Part shown: one piece after another, positions 1-11,604 of the stretch
Position numbering within the stretch: the stretch's first letter is position 1
Layout of the letters: every line of letters begins with the position of its first letter
From: Paramecium octaurelia
Taxonomy: Eukaryota > Ciliophora > Oligohymenophorea > Peniculida > Parameciidae
DNA: 64,000 nucleotides
Assembly: GCA_905182995.1 (NCBI GenBank)
Contig: CAJJDP010000099.1
Coordinates: 349,620-413,619 of the forward strand
Direction of reading: 5' to 3'
Translations under genes and position numbers: made by a program
Notes under the pieces: generated by a model
Seen by the model: the letters and a program-made list of their open reading frames with translations, nothing else
Database searches by the model: none
What the model was told of the DNA's origin: nothing

Positions 1-1510
1 CAGCAGCAAATGCTTTAAAATTATAAGCGTACTTAATTAGAGATATTATTGATTTCACTCAATATCATTCACATCTGATTAAGTATAATATTCAAGAATT
101 CAATTTTGAAAATATCATTTAAGAAGTCAATGATATTTTTAAACCAATTTGTTTAATCAAAAACTTAGGATTGCGTATTAATGTTAAGAATTCAGTTCCA
201 CCTTTAATAAACTCTGACTTTGATAGAATCATGTAGATTTTAGTGAATATCATATCGAATTCAATTAAATATTCTGAAAGGGGATTGATAATATTGGAAA
301 TATCTTGTTATGAAAAGGCTTTGACTTTCTGTGTTAAGGATCAAGGAGTAGGAATACCTTAAAACAAATTATAAAAAATTTAGAAGTTCTTAAAGTCGTA
401 TAATTCAAGTAGAGATGTTTCAAGTCAGGATGAATGGGAAGGGTTTGGATTACTGGTTAGTTAGATGAATTTACTTAAATTGGCCCCTTAGAATAAAAGT
501 TAATTAAGAATAACATCACGTGGTTAAGCAGAAGGTTGTTAAGTGACCTTCAAAATACGAACTACTTAATCTACAAATACTTAACTTTTGAGAGGAAACA
601 CGTTTTAAAGGACTAGTTTGAAATGTGCCTTTACTGTGCCTGATCTATGTATGGGAATCTAAGGAATTCTAATAATCAACAATCCTAAATAAAACAATTC
701 AATCATTGACAATTCAATTTAGTAGATTCCAATTCGATAACAACACTCTATAGCAAATTATTTCAAACCTCAACAATCAACAGGTGCATTAAATCAAAGT
801 GTTTTTTAAGAGACAGATCTCATTGATGATTAAGATACTGACAGAGGTAATCCTGAGGAATAATTATTAAAATTAAATAGTCTAAGCAAGAGTTCAAACT
901 TAATTATAACAAACTCCAATACAAAAGAAAAGTAGAATAAAAAACGTAAGCAGTCATCATTTAGCATATCTGATTTAGATGCATCTTCTAGTAACAGACC
1001 CAATACTCTCATATCTAGATTAATTTAAAGAGAAGAACAAGAAATCGAAATGGAAGAACAATTCTAAAATTTAAGATTTGCGTGTAAGTGCTCTCGTATT
1101 TTGAGCGTAGACGATGACATCTTCAATCAGAAAGCTTTGCAAGTGATAGTTAGTCAGATGGGTTTTCGATTGTAAATAGTATGTAATTCCGATATATTTA
1201 GGCCTACAATGGATAATAAGCAATAGAAGTGATTCAAAAGACTGAGAAATGTTCTGAAGCTTGTTAATTATTTTATTTTATCTTAATGGATTGCTAGATG
1301 CCAATAATGGATGGCTGGACAACAACGAAGGTGTTGATGGACATGATTAGGTAGAATATTATACCAGATATACCCATAATTGGATTGACAGCCTTTAATT
1401 CAACTGAAGATATTGAGAGATGTCTAGATGTTGGAATGAGGGAAGTCTTCACAAAACCTTTGAATATCAATTCTCTTAAACAGGTATTACTAAAATTAAT
1501 TAATCGATGA
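1..1510 (+). CDS. Hybrid histidine kinase / response regulator (5' end outside window)
   Basis: The reading frame opens at base 3 and ends at TGA 1508-1510. The first part is the ATP-binding domain of a sensor kinase: an N-box-like run (ISNSIKYS) and a G1 box (VKDQGVGIP) are visible, preceded by the end of the dimerisation helices; the phospho-accepting His must lie upstream. A Gln/Ser-rich linker follows, then a receiver domain starting ILSVDDD (acidic pocket) with the phospho-acceptor in LMDCQMPIMDGW and the conserved Lys in FTKPLN. One 23-nt intron (1179-1201) restores frame inside the receiver. Histidine phosphorelay proteins of this architecture transfer phosphate from His to the receiver Asp; the stimulus cannot be told because the sensor part is missing. 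Identification of family is strong. Confidence 0.88.
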
Positions 1511-1585
1511 TCTTATATATACAATCTTACTATAAATGAATCATTTGTAATCATAAACTCATTCTAATAATTATTATCCGTTAAT

Positions 1586-3923
1586 ATGAGTTTTAGAGAT
1601 TTAGAAAATCCAGAGTAGGCAGTCTTTATATCCCAAGATCTGCTAAACGAATCCTTTTCCTAAATGTCCCAAGAACAAAATGCTGAATAACAATAGGAAT
1701 TTGCTAACAATAATGAGAACTACCCTCAATTTAGCCAGACTCAGAATTCCCACATCCTATCAGAGATAATCAATACACCATCTCAACCTAAATTGCAAAC
1801 TAAAAAATCCACTTTGCTTCCTCAATCAGGCGGACTATTTTCTTATTTAATTGACAATCAGAGCAGAATTTATGACATCTTTTAAAATTTCCTGCATCGA
1901 CTATTTCAATACTACTTCATCAAGAAAGTGATGGATCAGAATATCATATAAAACTACATTGATTTGTAAGCAGTCAAAAGGAAACTCAGCTATGTTCAAT
2001 AGGTGTATAACTAAACCTTTTGCGCTTTGAAAAATAGCATCCAATATTATTAAGATAAGATCTTGATATTGACATCAGAAATAGATAAAGAGGATCCTTA
2101 TTCCCTATTAACTCAACATGAAATTGATCTAAGAAGAGGATTACATGATTTCTATCAATTTATAGATTCAGAGGACTTGCTCACATCTAGTAAAGGCATG
2201 GGAGGAAGCCAAAACATGTATTTTTTTAAATATAAACCCCACTTAGAAGTCAATATAAAACAATTCAAATAGAAGTGTTCAATCCTGCTGACTTGAATTC
2301 TCTGGACAAAGTTGCTTAGTTTGTTTTAAACAGCATAGAATTGGAATAAATTAACATAACTCCTATACAATTATTGAATGATGATTTGTCATTGAATTTA
2401 CTGAAAGTCACAATGCAATTGTTACAAATATGGCAACATTTATTTAGATTTTTGAACCAAAATGATGTGACCAATATTCAATTCAATTACGAAGTTGATC
2501 AAGCCAATCATAACGCTGCGATTGTTGCAGCATAGACCTTCTTGTTGGTTCCTTTGGATATCTCAAATAAGATTCTGAAAGGACAATATAAGGAACTCAT
2601 AAATTATCATCTCAATTCCAATAACAAGTTGCCGCTCAAGGAGGAGTATGAAAAGAAAAGAGAAGAAAAGAGTTAGGCTAAATTATAAAATACGCTTCAT
2701 TTTGATAAATCAGAGAACATCATCAAAATAGCTGATGATGCATTAACAAATGAGGCTGAGAATTTTTCATTTTCAAATGCTGAACATTCCTTAATGGAAG
2801 AGTAATCGGACTAGTAGTAAACGATTCAAAAATACAATCATAAATATTAATTAAATTCAGAATAATATAAATAAACAATATTAGATCAGGCCGTTGAATT
2901 GAGTTTCAAGGGCAAAATAAATGAATCGCATTTACTAGACATTCAGCCTCCTAAACATAGATCCTATATTGCTGAAAGTGGTTAATAATTATTAAGAATT
3001 ACTCCAATCACTATTTGCACTTTGAATTGTTCTAAACCCAATGTTGAATTTAACCATATCAATTATTTCACCGATCCTCAAAAAGAGTTTTTACACTACT
3101 TTAAACCAAATACAAAGTTTTTCTTTCAATGGCAAATTGATGCTGAAAATGTTTAAAAGATAGCTTGCGATGTAGAACACTAATTTACTAGTGAATTGAT
3201 TTCCTTTGCAACCAAAGAAGGAATCATATTTCTATTCAATCCATTTTCCAAGGCAGCAGACAATGTGTTCTATAGATACAATGAACAAAATTCTATACTT
3301 TAAGCTTTGCCTAATATGATCGAGAAAAGAAGAAATTTCAGGGTTGCTCAAGTAGGGCATTACATCTATCTGATTGGTGGAGAGAATCAACATAATCAGG
3401 TAACCAACACTTGTGAAAGGTTTAGTCTAAAAACTTTAGAATGGTAAAAAATCAAGTCTTTCTAAACTCCTTTAACCAAAGTTAATCTTGTTGTTTTCCA
3501 ACAAAGATATTTGGTTAGATTTGGAGGGTTGAATCGCTTCGATCATTTTGATAAAACTGTAGAAAAGTAAGTTAGAAAATATACAATTATAGGTATGATA
3601 CAAAAAGACATAAGTGGTACCCATTAAAATTGACTAGTGGTCAAGATTAAATATTCAAGTTGAATAGTGTTTGTCTGTAAATCAATTTTAATTCAATTTT
3701 AATATTCGGAGGATAAAATGAAAATGATCACAGCGATGCAACAATATAATTGCTTACTATTGATGAGGTTGATAAGAAGAAGAATGAATATGCGGCACAT
3801 CTTTAAGAACTGAATGTACAATAATAATTACTATCATTCATTGGACAATATGATTTAAATGTTTACTACTAACATGATAGAATATACTTATTTAGAAAAA
3901 ACTACAGTTCATTATTATTGTGA
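1586..3923 (+). CDS. Kelch-repeat protein
   Basis: ATG 1586 to TGA 3921-3923 with introns 2218-2246 (29 nt) and 3567-3592 (26 nt); spliced length is 761 codons. The first two thirds are acidic, Gln/Asn-rich and without a recognised domain, apart from a Lys/Glu-rich stretch. The C-terminal third carries Kelch-type blades with the di-glycine signature (YIYLIGGENQHN, LVRFGGLN, ILIFGGQNEND) followed by W residues at the usual spacing (TLEWQKI, HKWYPL). Kelch propellers normally bind protein partners; no BTB or other effector domain is seen here, so the role is unknown. It follows the histidine kinase by 75 bases on the same strand. The start is the first ATG after the upstream stop and is plausible, not proven. 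Confidence 0.75.
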
Positions 3924-4978
3924 GAATTTTAAATATTGGAATATATTTATTTTATTAATTATAAAACATACATTTTTGACATCATTTAATTGAAATTTAA
4001 AGATTAATTCATATTTCAAATATTATAAGTGGCAGAATTAGAATTAGATCACTGGTTTTATAATTAACATTTTATTAATAAATAAATGACTTAATTTGAA
4101 ATTAATCTTCTTGTATTTTCAAATACTCAGATGAAAGGCTATTGTGAGTCTAAGAAATTAAAGTAATGAGTGAGCTTGATTGATAATATTATTTTTAAAT
4201 TAAAGTAAATACCAAAGAAATAATATGCAAAATATTTGTTTAATTTCTTAAAATTTAGGACATTATCACAAAAGAAATGAAACTAATTTATTTTAGGATT
4301 AACGAAATTCCTTAAGAAGTAATTAAAACCAGAAGATTTTTACAAATATAGAATCTTTAAACAGAAAACCACTTTAAATAGAAACTTAGATTTCTAATGC
4401 TTTATAGATTGAATTATATTAAGTTTAGCCCAAATTTTTATTCAATTTTAGCAAAGACGAAACACAAAATTACAAAGATTATATTGTATTCTTTCTTAAT
4501 TTGTGTTTGTGCCTAAATATGATTACATACATACTTAGTAAAGTATAAATTAGTATTAAAAAAAATATATATGAGAGTTTTATAAAATTAGATTGCAGTA
4601 TAAAAATATTAATTTTAATCAATATATTATTAATTAATTTCAGGTTTTTCTCAAATATCAATACATAATGTTACCTGAAAAAACAAATTTACAAATATAG
4701 CTACTTATAGAGATTAAGCTGGTATTATAAACAAGTAATTATTTCATATGTAAAGGTTTAAATTATAATATAAATTAATATTGTCTTATGTAAAATATTG
4801 ATATAGGCTTTCAATTATAAACATAAATATAAAATTATTCCTATGGATTTTTAAATACTGGCTATTCTTTTTAATATCCTAATTAATCATTCCATTTTTA
4901 ATTATCTTCATGATACAAAATCTGCTTTTAAATATTTTCTAATAAACTATTGATTATTTATAGTAATATATATATTAC
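3924..4978. other. Unassigned AT-rich stretch, about 1 kb
   Basis: No convincing gene. On the plus strand the frame from about 4256 to 4955 has no TGA, and its translation contains a hydrophobic run near 4480-4560, but there is no good start, no recognisable motif, and composition like the neighbouring spacer. With TGA as the only stop, open frames of this size arise by chance in AT-rich DNA. It could be a decayed gene or an untranslated region. Confidence 0.4.
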
Positions 4979-5850
4979 ATGAGTTTAATTGCTCTTTTCA
5001 AAAATTGCTATGAACATTTTAAAGGAAAGTTCTAAAAGAATTATATTCCAGCTCAGACGCCAAAATTATTTGCTTAGAAGAAGGCATTAGTTTTGGATTT
5101 AGATGAAACCTTAGTACATTCTGAATTCAAGGAAAATGAAAATTTTTAACATGAAGCTATTCTTAAAGTCACTCATAGAGGATAAGAATACAAAGTATAT
5201 CTCAAGGTTCGACCCTACCTAAATCAGTTTTTACAAGAAGCAAGCAAAGATTATGAAATTTTCATTTTTACAGCAGGTTATGAAGCTTATTGTTAAGAAG
5301 TATTAAGTTTTATTGATAAAAAAAAAATAATTACTGACTATTTTGCAAGAGGGAGCTGCCACTTTATAGACGGGATTTGTTATAAAGATTTATTATTAAT
5401 CGATAGGCCTATGGAAGATATAATATTCATAGATGTAAATAAAAAAATTATATTTAGAATAATCCAAATGCTTTTATAAATTATTAGAATAATGGATTAT
5501 TAATTCCAACTTTTCTAGACTCAAATGATGATGATTGCCTTTTAAAATTACTTCCATTTTTAAAATATATGGCTAAAAAAAAAGATGTGAGGCCAGTGGA
5601 ATTAAATTTAAGAAATTATGAAGATAAGAATGGTACAACAGTATTCAGCGAAGCCTAAAAGACTATATAGTTAGAACAGGAAGAACCAGATGAAGATACA
5701 TTAAGTGAAGGAAAGGTTGTAAAAAAAGATTAAGAGATTACAGATTTAGATATCAAACATAAAAAAACCCAAACCTAATAAGAGACTATTAACAGGGTCA
5801 AAAGCAAAATGAGAAGTGCCACTCTATTTTCCAGTTCACACAATAAATGA
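4979..5850 (+). CDS. FCP1/SCP-family (CTD-type) protein phosphatase
   Basis: ATG 4979 to TGA 5848-5850, one 23-nt intron (5435-5457). The catalytic signature DLDETLVHSEF lies near residue 40: the first Asp is the phospho-acceptor of HAD-type Ser/Thr phosphatases that act on the RNA polymerase II C-terminal domain and similar targets. Further family blocks follow: KVRPYLNQFLQEA, EIFIFTAGYEAYCQEV, and after the intron DNNPNAFINYQNNGLLIPTF. The insert typical of SCP enzymes is short. The last 80 residues are charged and not conserved. Substrate cannot be read from sequence; other members of this family are Dullard/NIF-like. Intron removal recreates the conserved core exactly, which supports the model. 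Confidence 0.88.
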
Positions 5851-6032
5851 TTTTATAACCTTTTTGATTTGTCTGTATATACCGTTTATATGTCATTCAT
5901 TCTTAGATCAACTATCTTTCAAATGGTCTTGATTTTGGTTTAATTAAATATATTATTTTTTAATTTTAAATATTAAGTTAATATTGCCTTATATAGAAAA
6001 ATTAATCATTTCTAATTTGAATTGATAAGCCT

Positions 6033-6998
6033 TCAATTCAGATATAATCCTAAAAGGACTTCTAATATAAGGGGCTTAGGTTTGAATATTAACTGTCCTG
6101 ATTTTCTTATTAACTTCTGATTGGTAGTGGAGAATTTACTAAATATAGTAATTTTAACAAACATACATTAATTTGGGCTAAATGTTGATAAGTTTTTCTT
6201 CATTGAATAGTTGAGTTATTGTTGCATCATTCTAAGAATTGGGGATAGTGATTCCATTTATTAAGTTTGTGATTATGGGGGCTCAAGCTCAATCTTAACA
6301 TTAGTTTTAAATAAATCCTATTCATTATTGTTTTCCTTGAGGCTTGTATCTTGTTATTTTAGAAAGAAGCTTAGCAAATAGCTGAGTCTATCTATTTTAG
6401 CATCTAATGATTATCTTGACAAGCTTAATTAAGACCATATTGAGTTATGTTGTTCCATAATAATCTAATTTTATTCACTTATCGCTTTGAAATCATTTTC
6501 AAATTAGAGCTACCTTTACTTTAAGAATGTCAATTCTTATTCCATTTATTGCTCAAATTCTGCCTCTGTTGATTCAACTTTTGCATTCTTCTTGTCTTTC
6601 TTTAGTAAAACTTTCTATTTAATAGGATTTCTTTTAATTAGAGATAATTGCTTTCTATTTTATATAATTATGAAATACTTGCTTCCTTTTTTGAAATTTG
6701 GATGGGTAAATATTTCGTGATTCTCTGAATTACGTGCTTTTTGGAACTCATACATATTTAATTGTCTTAAAAAAGATTAGTAGTGATTGTGTTTGAAATA
6801 TTGCGGTAGGATCTGGGATTCCATTTCTTTGGGATTCATAACGATGAAGTATTCACCATCGTCACTCCACTTAATTATTGTTTAAAATTACGGAGTGCTC
6901 TTTATGGTTTAATCATATTAAAATACTTGTTCGTCAAGCATATCATAGAGTTTTATGATAAATGCGGGGGTAGAGAAGGGTCCTTATTGATTAGTCAT
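6033..6998 (-). CDS. Heat shock factor-type transcription factor
   Basis: Runs from ATG (6998) to TGA (6033-6035), 321 residues, no intron needed. The first ~105 residues form an HSF DNA-binding domain: FIIKLYDML, then IIKWSDDGEYFIV, ILPQYFKHNHYQSFLRQLN (recognition helix) and MYEFQKAR. A Lys-rich stretch follows, then a heptad-like region (about 140-215: LTFLKQRQLQF...WSQLSLSRQSLD) expected to trimerise. HSFs bind inverted nGAAn arrays and control chaperone genes. Ciliate HSFs are usually short like this one. It lies tail-to-tail with the phosphatase gene upstream (182 bases apart). No HSE-like array was evident in the neighbouring spacer. The DNA-binding domain is unmistakable; target genes are not inferable. 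Confidence 0.92.
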
Positions 6999-7711
6999 TA
7001 AGAATTGAAGATATTGTTCTTTTTATATCTTATAAATTATATTTTGAAAATAAAATAATAATAACCATTCAATTATTAATCTTTCTTAGCCTTTTATGAG
7101 CGAATTATTTTTAATGCATTTTTTATTGGCTTAAATAGGCGAGTATAACCTTGACAAAATGAAAGTAATCATGAAAAAAGTAGTAACTGAAAGTAAAAAT
7201 TAGTTTTGAAAACAACAATACACAAAGATTTTTAGAAAATTGCTATTCCTTATTTACTGAATTTCTTTACTTTCAGCTTCTATATGTTATTTAGGTTGGA
7301 ATTTACAAACCTTAAAATGAAAACACTTTTTTTTCTGTGAATAGTTTAGAAATATATTTCAAAAAGAAAACATATGTTATTTTTATTTTCTGATTGTTTA
7401 AAATTAATTATTGAATTTAGTCAAAGGGTCAATTCTTTACAATCCTTTCACACAATCTGTTCCAAATTTTTATTTGTCATTGCAAAATATTAAAATACTA
7501 CCCATAAAGGCTTAAAAATTAATTGGGATTTCCTTTTTATCATCCATCAATTAGTTTTCCTGATTAAAGAAAACTTGAAAGTCATGATAGAAATAATATA
7601 TCAAAAAGAGAAAATTATTCATATAATTTTTGTGTACAAAATTTAATACTAGCACTAAGATCTTGTGTTCTAGTTACTTAATTGTGAAACTTTAAAATTT
7701 AAGGAAACTTA
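6999..7711. other. Spacer between divergent genes, no gene seen
   Basis: AT-rich stretch between the heat shock factor gene (minus) and the transporter gene (plus). It must hold both promoters. No ORF with family motifs, RNA gene or repeat was found in it. Confidence 0.5.
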
Positions 7712-9252
7712 ATGTCAGAATCAAAAAATATGAGACCTATCTTTAAACATGATTCAATAATTATATATATTTGTTCCATTATTATTTTTTTGATATTAAA
7801 TACTTAGCAAATGAATATCAAGATTACTATGACTTTGCTATTTCATCTTGTCTATTTTGTAATCTTTATAGATTCATTTTTGGGAACTTTATATATGGGC
7901 ATTTTTCTGTTTATTGGATAATAAAGTCCAACCTTTTATGTAATACTGACGGCTTTAAAATTTATTTTTTCAGCTCTTATAGGATTTATCATTGATCATG
8001 TGCAATATACATATAACTTGCTATTTGGAAGTTAAATATTGATTTTATTATCTTATTCCTTCTATTTGGTATTCATTGTGAAATTTGTTTAAGAACAATA
8101 TTTATATGATTACTTGTATTTTGCAAATGGATTTCTAATATTGGGTTAATAGATGGCAGCAATTATTATACTAACACTGATTTCTAAGCACTACTAGAGG
8201 AATGAGGTTCCGTATTAGATAGCAAATTTGTAAATTTATAGCTTTTCTGGACAAATATTGTGCTCTTTGATATTTTTGATAGTAGGGATAATCCTAAATT
8301 ATTCAAGAGAATAATATTACCTTTCAACACTTAAAGAAATACATAAGGAAACCATAATAATTTTATCAGTAATTCCTTTAATAATATTATTGACACTTAT
8401 GATATTTCTCTATAAAACATTTGTGTATTTTAAATTAGAGGCTGAAGAGTTAATGCCTGAAATTAAAAAGATTCCTATTCAGCAGAAGGGAAACTTACTC
8501 TAAGCCATAAAAAATATTTTCAAAACTGACAGCGCTTGGGTTGCCTTGTCAGCAGGTATTATCTTGGGAATCTAAAGTATTTGGTTAGAATACCAACAGA
8601 GTCCAGTATATTAACAATAATATCTATCTAATATTACAATAGGCAAAATTTTTGGAAATTACTTGAATTTTGAATTACCCACAATCATAAGTAAAGATAT
8701 GAGTAAAAATAGGTCTGAGTTTGGTTTAAGTAATTGTAAAAAATTTTGAAATTGAATCAATTTCTCTTTAAGCATTAATTGACAAGGCCATAGATTCGTT
8801 TGTTCTATTTTTACTATCAATTTTATTTGCAACTAGTTTAGAAAATAAGTAATCTGAGACTACTGGAATATCAATAATATTCGTAATTATTGAGATATTT
8901 TAACAATACTGTTAAACAGTAATAGCAGTATTAAATTATAAAAGTAAATTAGATTGCTGGTGCCAGTATAATCGGTATGCATAAGGAGAATTACAAAAAT
9001 TAAGGCTTAACCTTTGGTGTGCTGTGGATGATTTAGAATGGTTTTGCAGTTTGGGTTGTTCTGGCAATTTCTTTTGGTTAAGGTGCAGCAAATGGCATTA
9101 TATATGGATTTGCATTTGGATATTCTTTGATTAGCATAATATCTAGTAAGATGCTGTAGTTTGACAAACAAGTAAATAAGTTAGGCCATAGAGTAGCCAA
9201 TGCAGAATTATATATAAAAAGTGATGAATCACAAGAAATAGCATAATCATGA
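7712..9252 (+). CDS. Multi-span membrane protein, MFS-like transporter
   Basis: ATG 7712 to TGA 9250-9252, introns 8691-8712 (22 nt) and 8919-8952 (34 nt, the longest accepted in this window). The spliced product is about 494 residues with roughly 11-12 hydrophobic segments (for example IIIYICSIIIFLIL, LIGFIID, LSVIPLIILLTLMIFLY, WMIQNGFAVWVVLAISFG). A central hydrophilic loop (EAEELMPEIKKIPIQQKG) splits the helices into two sets, the layout of the major facilitator superfamily. The second half is followed by a short charged tail. No substrate signature was recognised. Other polytopic families are possible. The 34-nt intron is the weakest point of the model, but both exons continue in frame with membrane-segment composition. 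Confidence 0.6.
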
Positions 9253-9291
9253 AACCATATAAATAATTAAATTATTTTAATCTTAAATTTG

Positions 9292-10602
9292 TCATTATAC
9301 AATCTCAATCGGAGGTTGACTAGAAGAAGTCTAATTTAAATCATCTTTGAAAAGTTTCCTTTTAACATCACTTTTGTGTTGAGGGATTAAGATTTTATTT
9401 GGTCTACTACCCCTTTGAGTATAGAAGGCAAATTAGGTTTTATAAGCATCAACCATTGAAACACCATAGCTACCCACAGTTGACGCTTATGAGCCAGTTA
9501 TATTACCTTTAACTGGACTTGCAGTTCTGTAAATTCCACTGAATTGATTAACTGCAGAGAAGATTTGATCCGTTTTAATTGGTGAAAGTACTCTTACTCT
9601 TTAAGGTGAAACCTTGTATGGAGACAATCTTTATGGCGAATAGCATATTATTTTTTAAGGTGATGGTGATCTAGAATAGACATTCTGAGTCTAAAGTTTA
9701 TTTATCCTTTAGTTCATAATCTGTTTTGGGTCCTACAATCTAATTAGTTTAGGTTATTATGGCACATTTTATTCGGTGCTAGTAGATCTATATTATCTTT
9801 TCATCAGTATCTAAGATAATTCTATGAAATCTGGTCTTTTCTCTGGAGTATTATTGAGCATTCGGGCTAATAATTGTAGGAGCTATTAGGAATATTCACC
9901 TACCAATGAAATTACTGTTTCTTTTAGACTCAGATGGAATTCTACATACAATTTTATATTACTTTTCTTTGTCATTAACTCAACCATTACTTATGCTAGA
10001 TCATACACGTCTTGTTTAATTTATTAAGAACTCGATTAAATTGTAATTTAATCTAAAGTCTTCAATGTTTAATCTTAAGTGATCATGATATTATCTGAAG
10101 TAATTTTACCATGAGAATATCCATTCTATTATAAATAGTTCAGAACACTAACTAGTTGTTCTAGTGTCTAAGTAATTAGAATAATAAAATACTTTCCAAA
10201 CTTCTATTTCTCTGAATGGTTCTGATCTTGCACACAAGTACTAGGAAAGTGTCTAAGAAATGTATTCAAAGTAGAATTGCTAGGTTTCTACATTTCCACA
10301 AAAAGAAGGAGAATTTTGAGTGCAAGCATAATATTGCAATAGATTCGGATGTTTTAATTAAGTTCTCTACTAATGAATTGTCAATAACATGGAATCTTAA
10401 TAGTAAACATGCCTTGTCTTAAGTTATTAATATGTATTACAAGAGAAAAGATCTCAATAGTGGTTTTATTCTTCATTTTCCACAACTGGATATTGCCAAA
10501 TGCTGGATGAGATATTGTTCCACAGCATTAAATTTAAGCATTTAAATCAGAGGTAAAAGTCATTTCAGTATTGTAATTCACATAAGCTTAAACAGCGCCC
10601 AT
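9292..10602 (-). CDS. Protein kinase-like protein, probable pseudokinase
   Basis: ATG at 10602, TGA at 9292-9294. Without splicing the frame meets a TGA at 10381-10383; removing introns 10418-10440 (23 nt) and 10168-10192 (25 nt) gives a coherent kinase fold: QLKHPNLLQYYACT, FYFEYISQTLSQYL, LEQLVSVLNYLQQNGYSHGK, ITSDNIMI, DVYDLAQVMVELM, LLARMLNNTPEKRPDF. The helix E-catalytic loop reads HGKITSDN where active kinases have HRDLKxxN, and no DFG follows at the expected distance, so catalysis is unlikely; a scaffold or allosteric role is the usual alternative. The C-terminal 150 residues are rich in SP/TP sites (YSRSPSPQ, RVLSPIKT), like substrates of proline-directed kinases. Family beyond the kinase-like fold is uncertain. 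Confidence 0.72.
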
Positions 10603-10936
10603 TCTTTGATTTATTTAATATATTTATTTAGATATGAAAATAATTCTTTGCATTTTTATTTAATAAAATTATCATAAAATTATAATGAATATTATCTAAT
10701 CAACTGTTGATTAATATAAAATGATGAAATTATCAAGTTTTACTCTACCAGTAACTCAAAGGTCATTATTTTTGAAATAATTCTAATAAAATTAATGATA
10801 TTCTATTGTCGATTTTGTAATAGTAAATTGCTCTATAAATTATTCAAAAGAGTTGATTTAATTATCAAAGGAAAAAGAAAAAATAAACATTAAAAAGGGA
10901 TTTTAAATATAAAGATTTTTCTTAATTAAATTTTAG
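10603..10936. other. Spacer upstream of RPL11, no gene seen
   Basis: AT-rich divergent spacer of 334 bases that should hold the promoter of the ribosomal protein gene and of the pseudokinase gene. No conserved motif was recognised with confidence. Confidence 0.5.
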
Positions 10937-11565
10937 ATGTCTTAATAATAAGGAAAGGGTGGAAAAGCTTAACAACCAAAAACCGATGCTAAGCCTGCAG
11001 CTACAGCCAAGGTTGCCAAACCATAAGAAACTAAGGAGAATGTGATGAGAAAGATTAGAATTGAAAAATTAATGGTTCACATTTGTGCAGGAGAGTCTGG
11101 AGATAAATTGACAAAGGCAGCCAAGGTTTTGGAGGATTTGACAGGATAAAAACCAGTATTCGGTAAGGCAAGATACACAGTGAGATCCTTTGGTATCAGA
11201 AGAAATGAAAAGATTTCAGTGTTCTGCACAATTAGAGGAGATGCTGCTAAAGATATCTTATTCAGAGGATTGAGAGTTAAGGAAATGGAATTGAAAAAGA
11301 GAAACTTCTCTGAATCAGGAAACTTTGGATTTGGCATATAAGAACATATTGATTTGGGATTAAAGTACGATCCATACACAGGTATAAATTATTACAATGC
11401 TGTTTAGGTATTTTCGGTATGGATTTCTATGTGATCTTGTCAAGACCAGGATTGAGAGTTGCTCAAAGAAAATCAAGAAATGCAAGATTGGGAACAGCTC
11501 AAAGAGTTTCCAAAAAAGAAGCCATGGAATGGTTCAAACAAACCTTTGAAGGCAACGTATATTGA
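10937..11565 (+). CDS. RPL11: 60S ribosomal protein L11 (uL5)
   Basis: ATG 10937 to TGA 11563-11565; one 26-nt intron (11382-11407) splits the Gly-Ile of the conserved [14 protein letters not shown] block, and its removal restores the family sequence perfectly. Uninterrupted family blocks include [58 protein letters not shown]. The N-terminal ~35 residues (Lys/Ala/Gln-rich) are an extension beyond most eukaryotic L11 proteins. uL5 sits in the central protuberance of the large subunit and holds 5S rRNA and the P-site tRNA region. Several in-frame TAA codons fall on Gln positions. This gene is a good anchor for the genetic code and intron size of the organism. Confidence 0.97.
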
Positions 11566-11604
11566 TACATTAATACAATACATTAAAATATAAATCATTA
11601 ACAT

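Noticed and set aside
10381-10383. In-frame TGA suggesting that the kinase-like gene is a pseudogene
   Set aside because: Introns at 10418-10440 and 10168-10192 put this stretch in another frame and restore a better kinase N-lobe, so the gene is intact.
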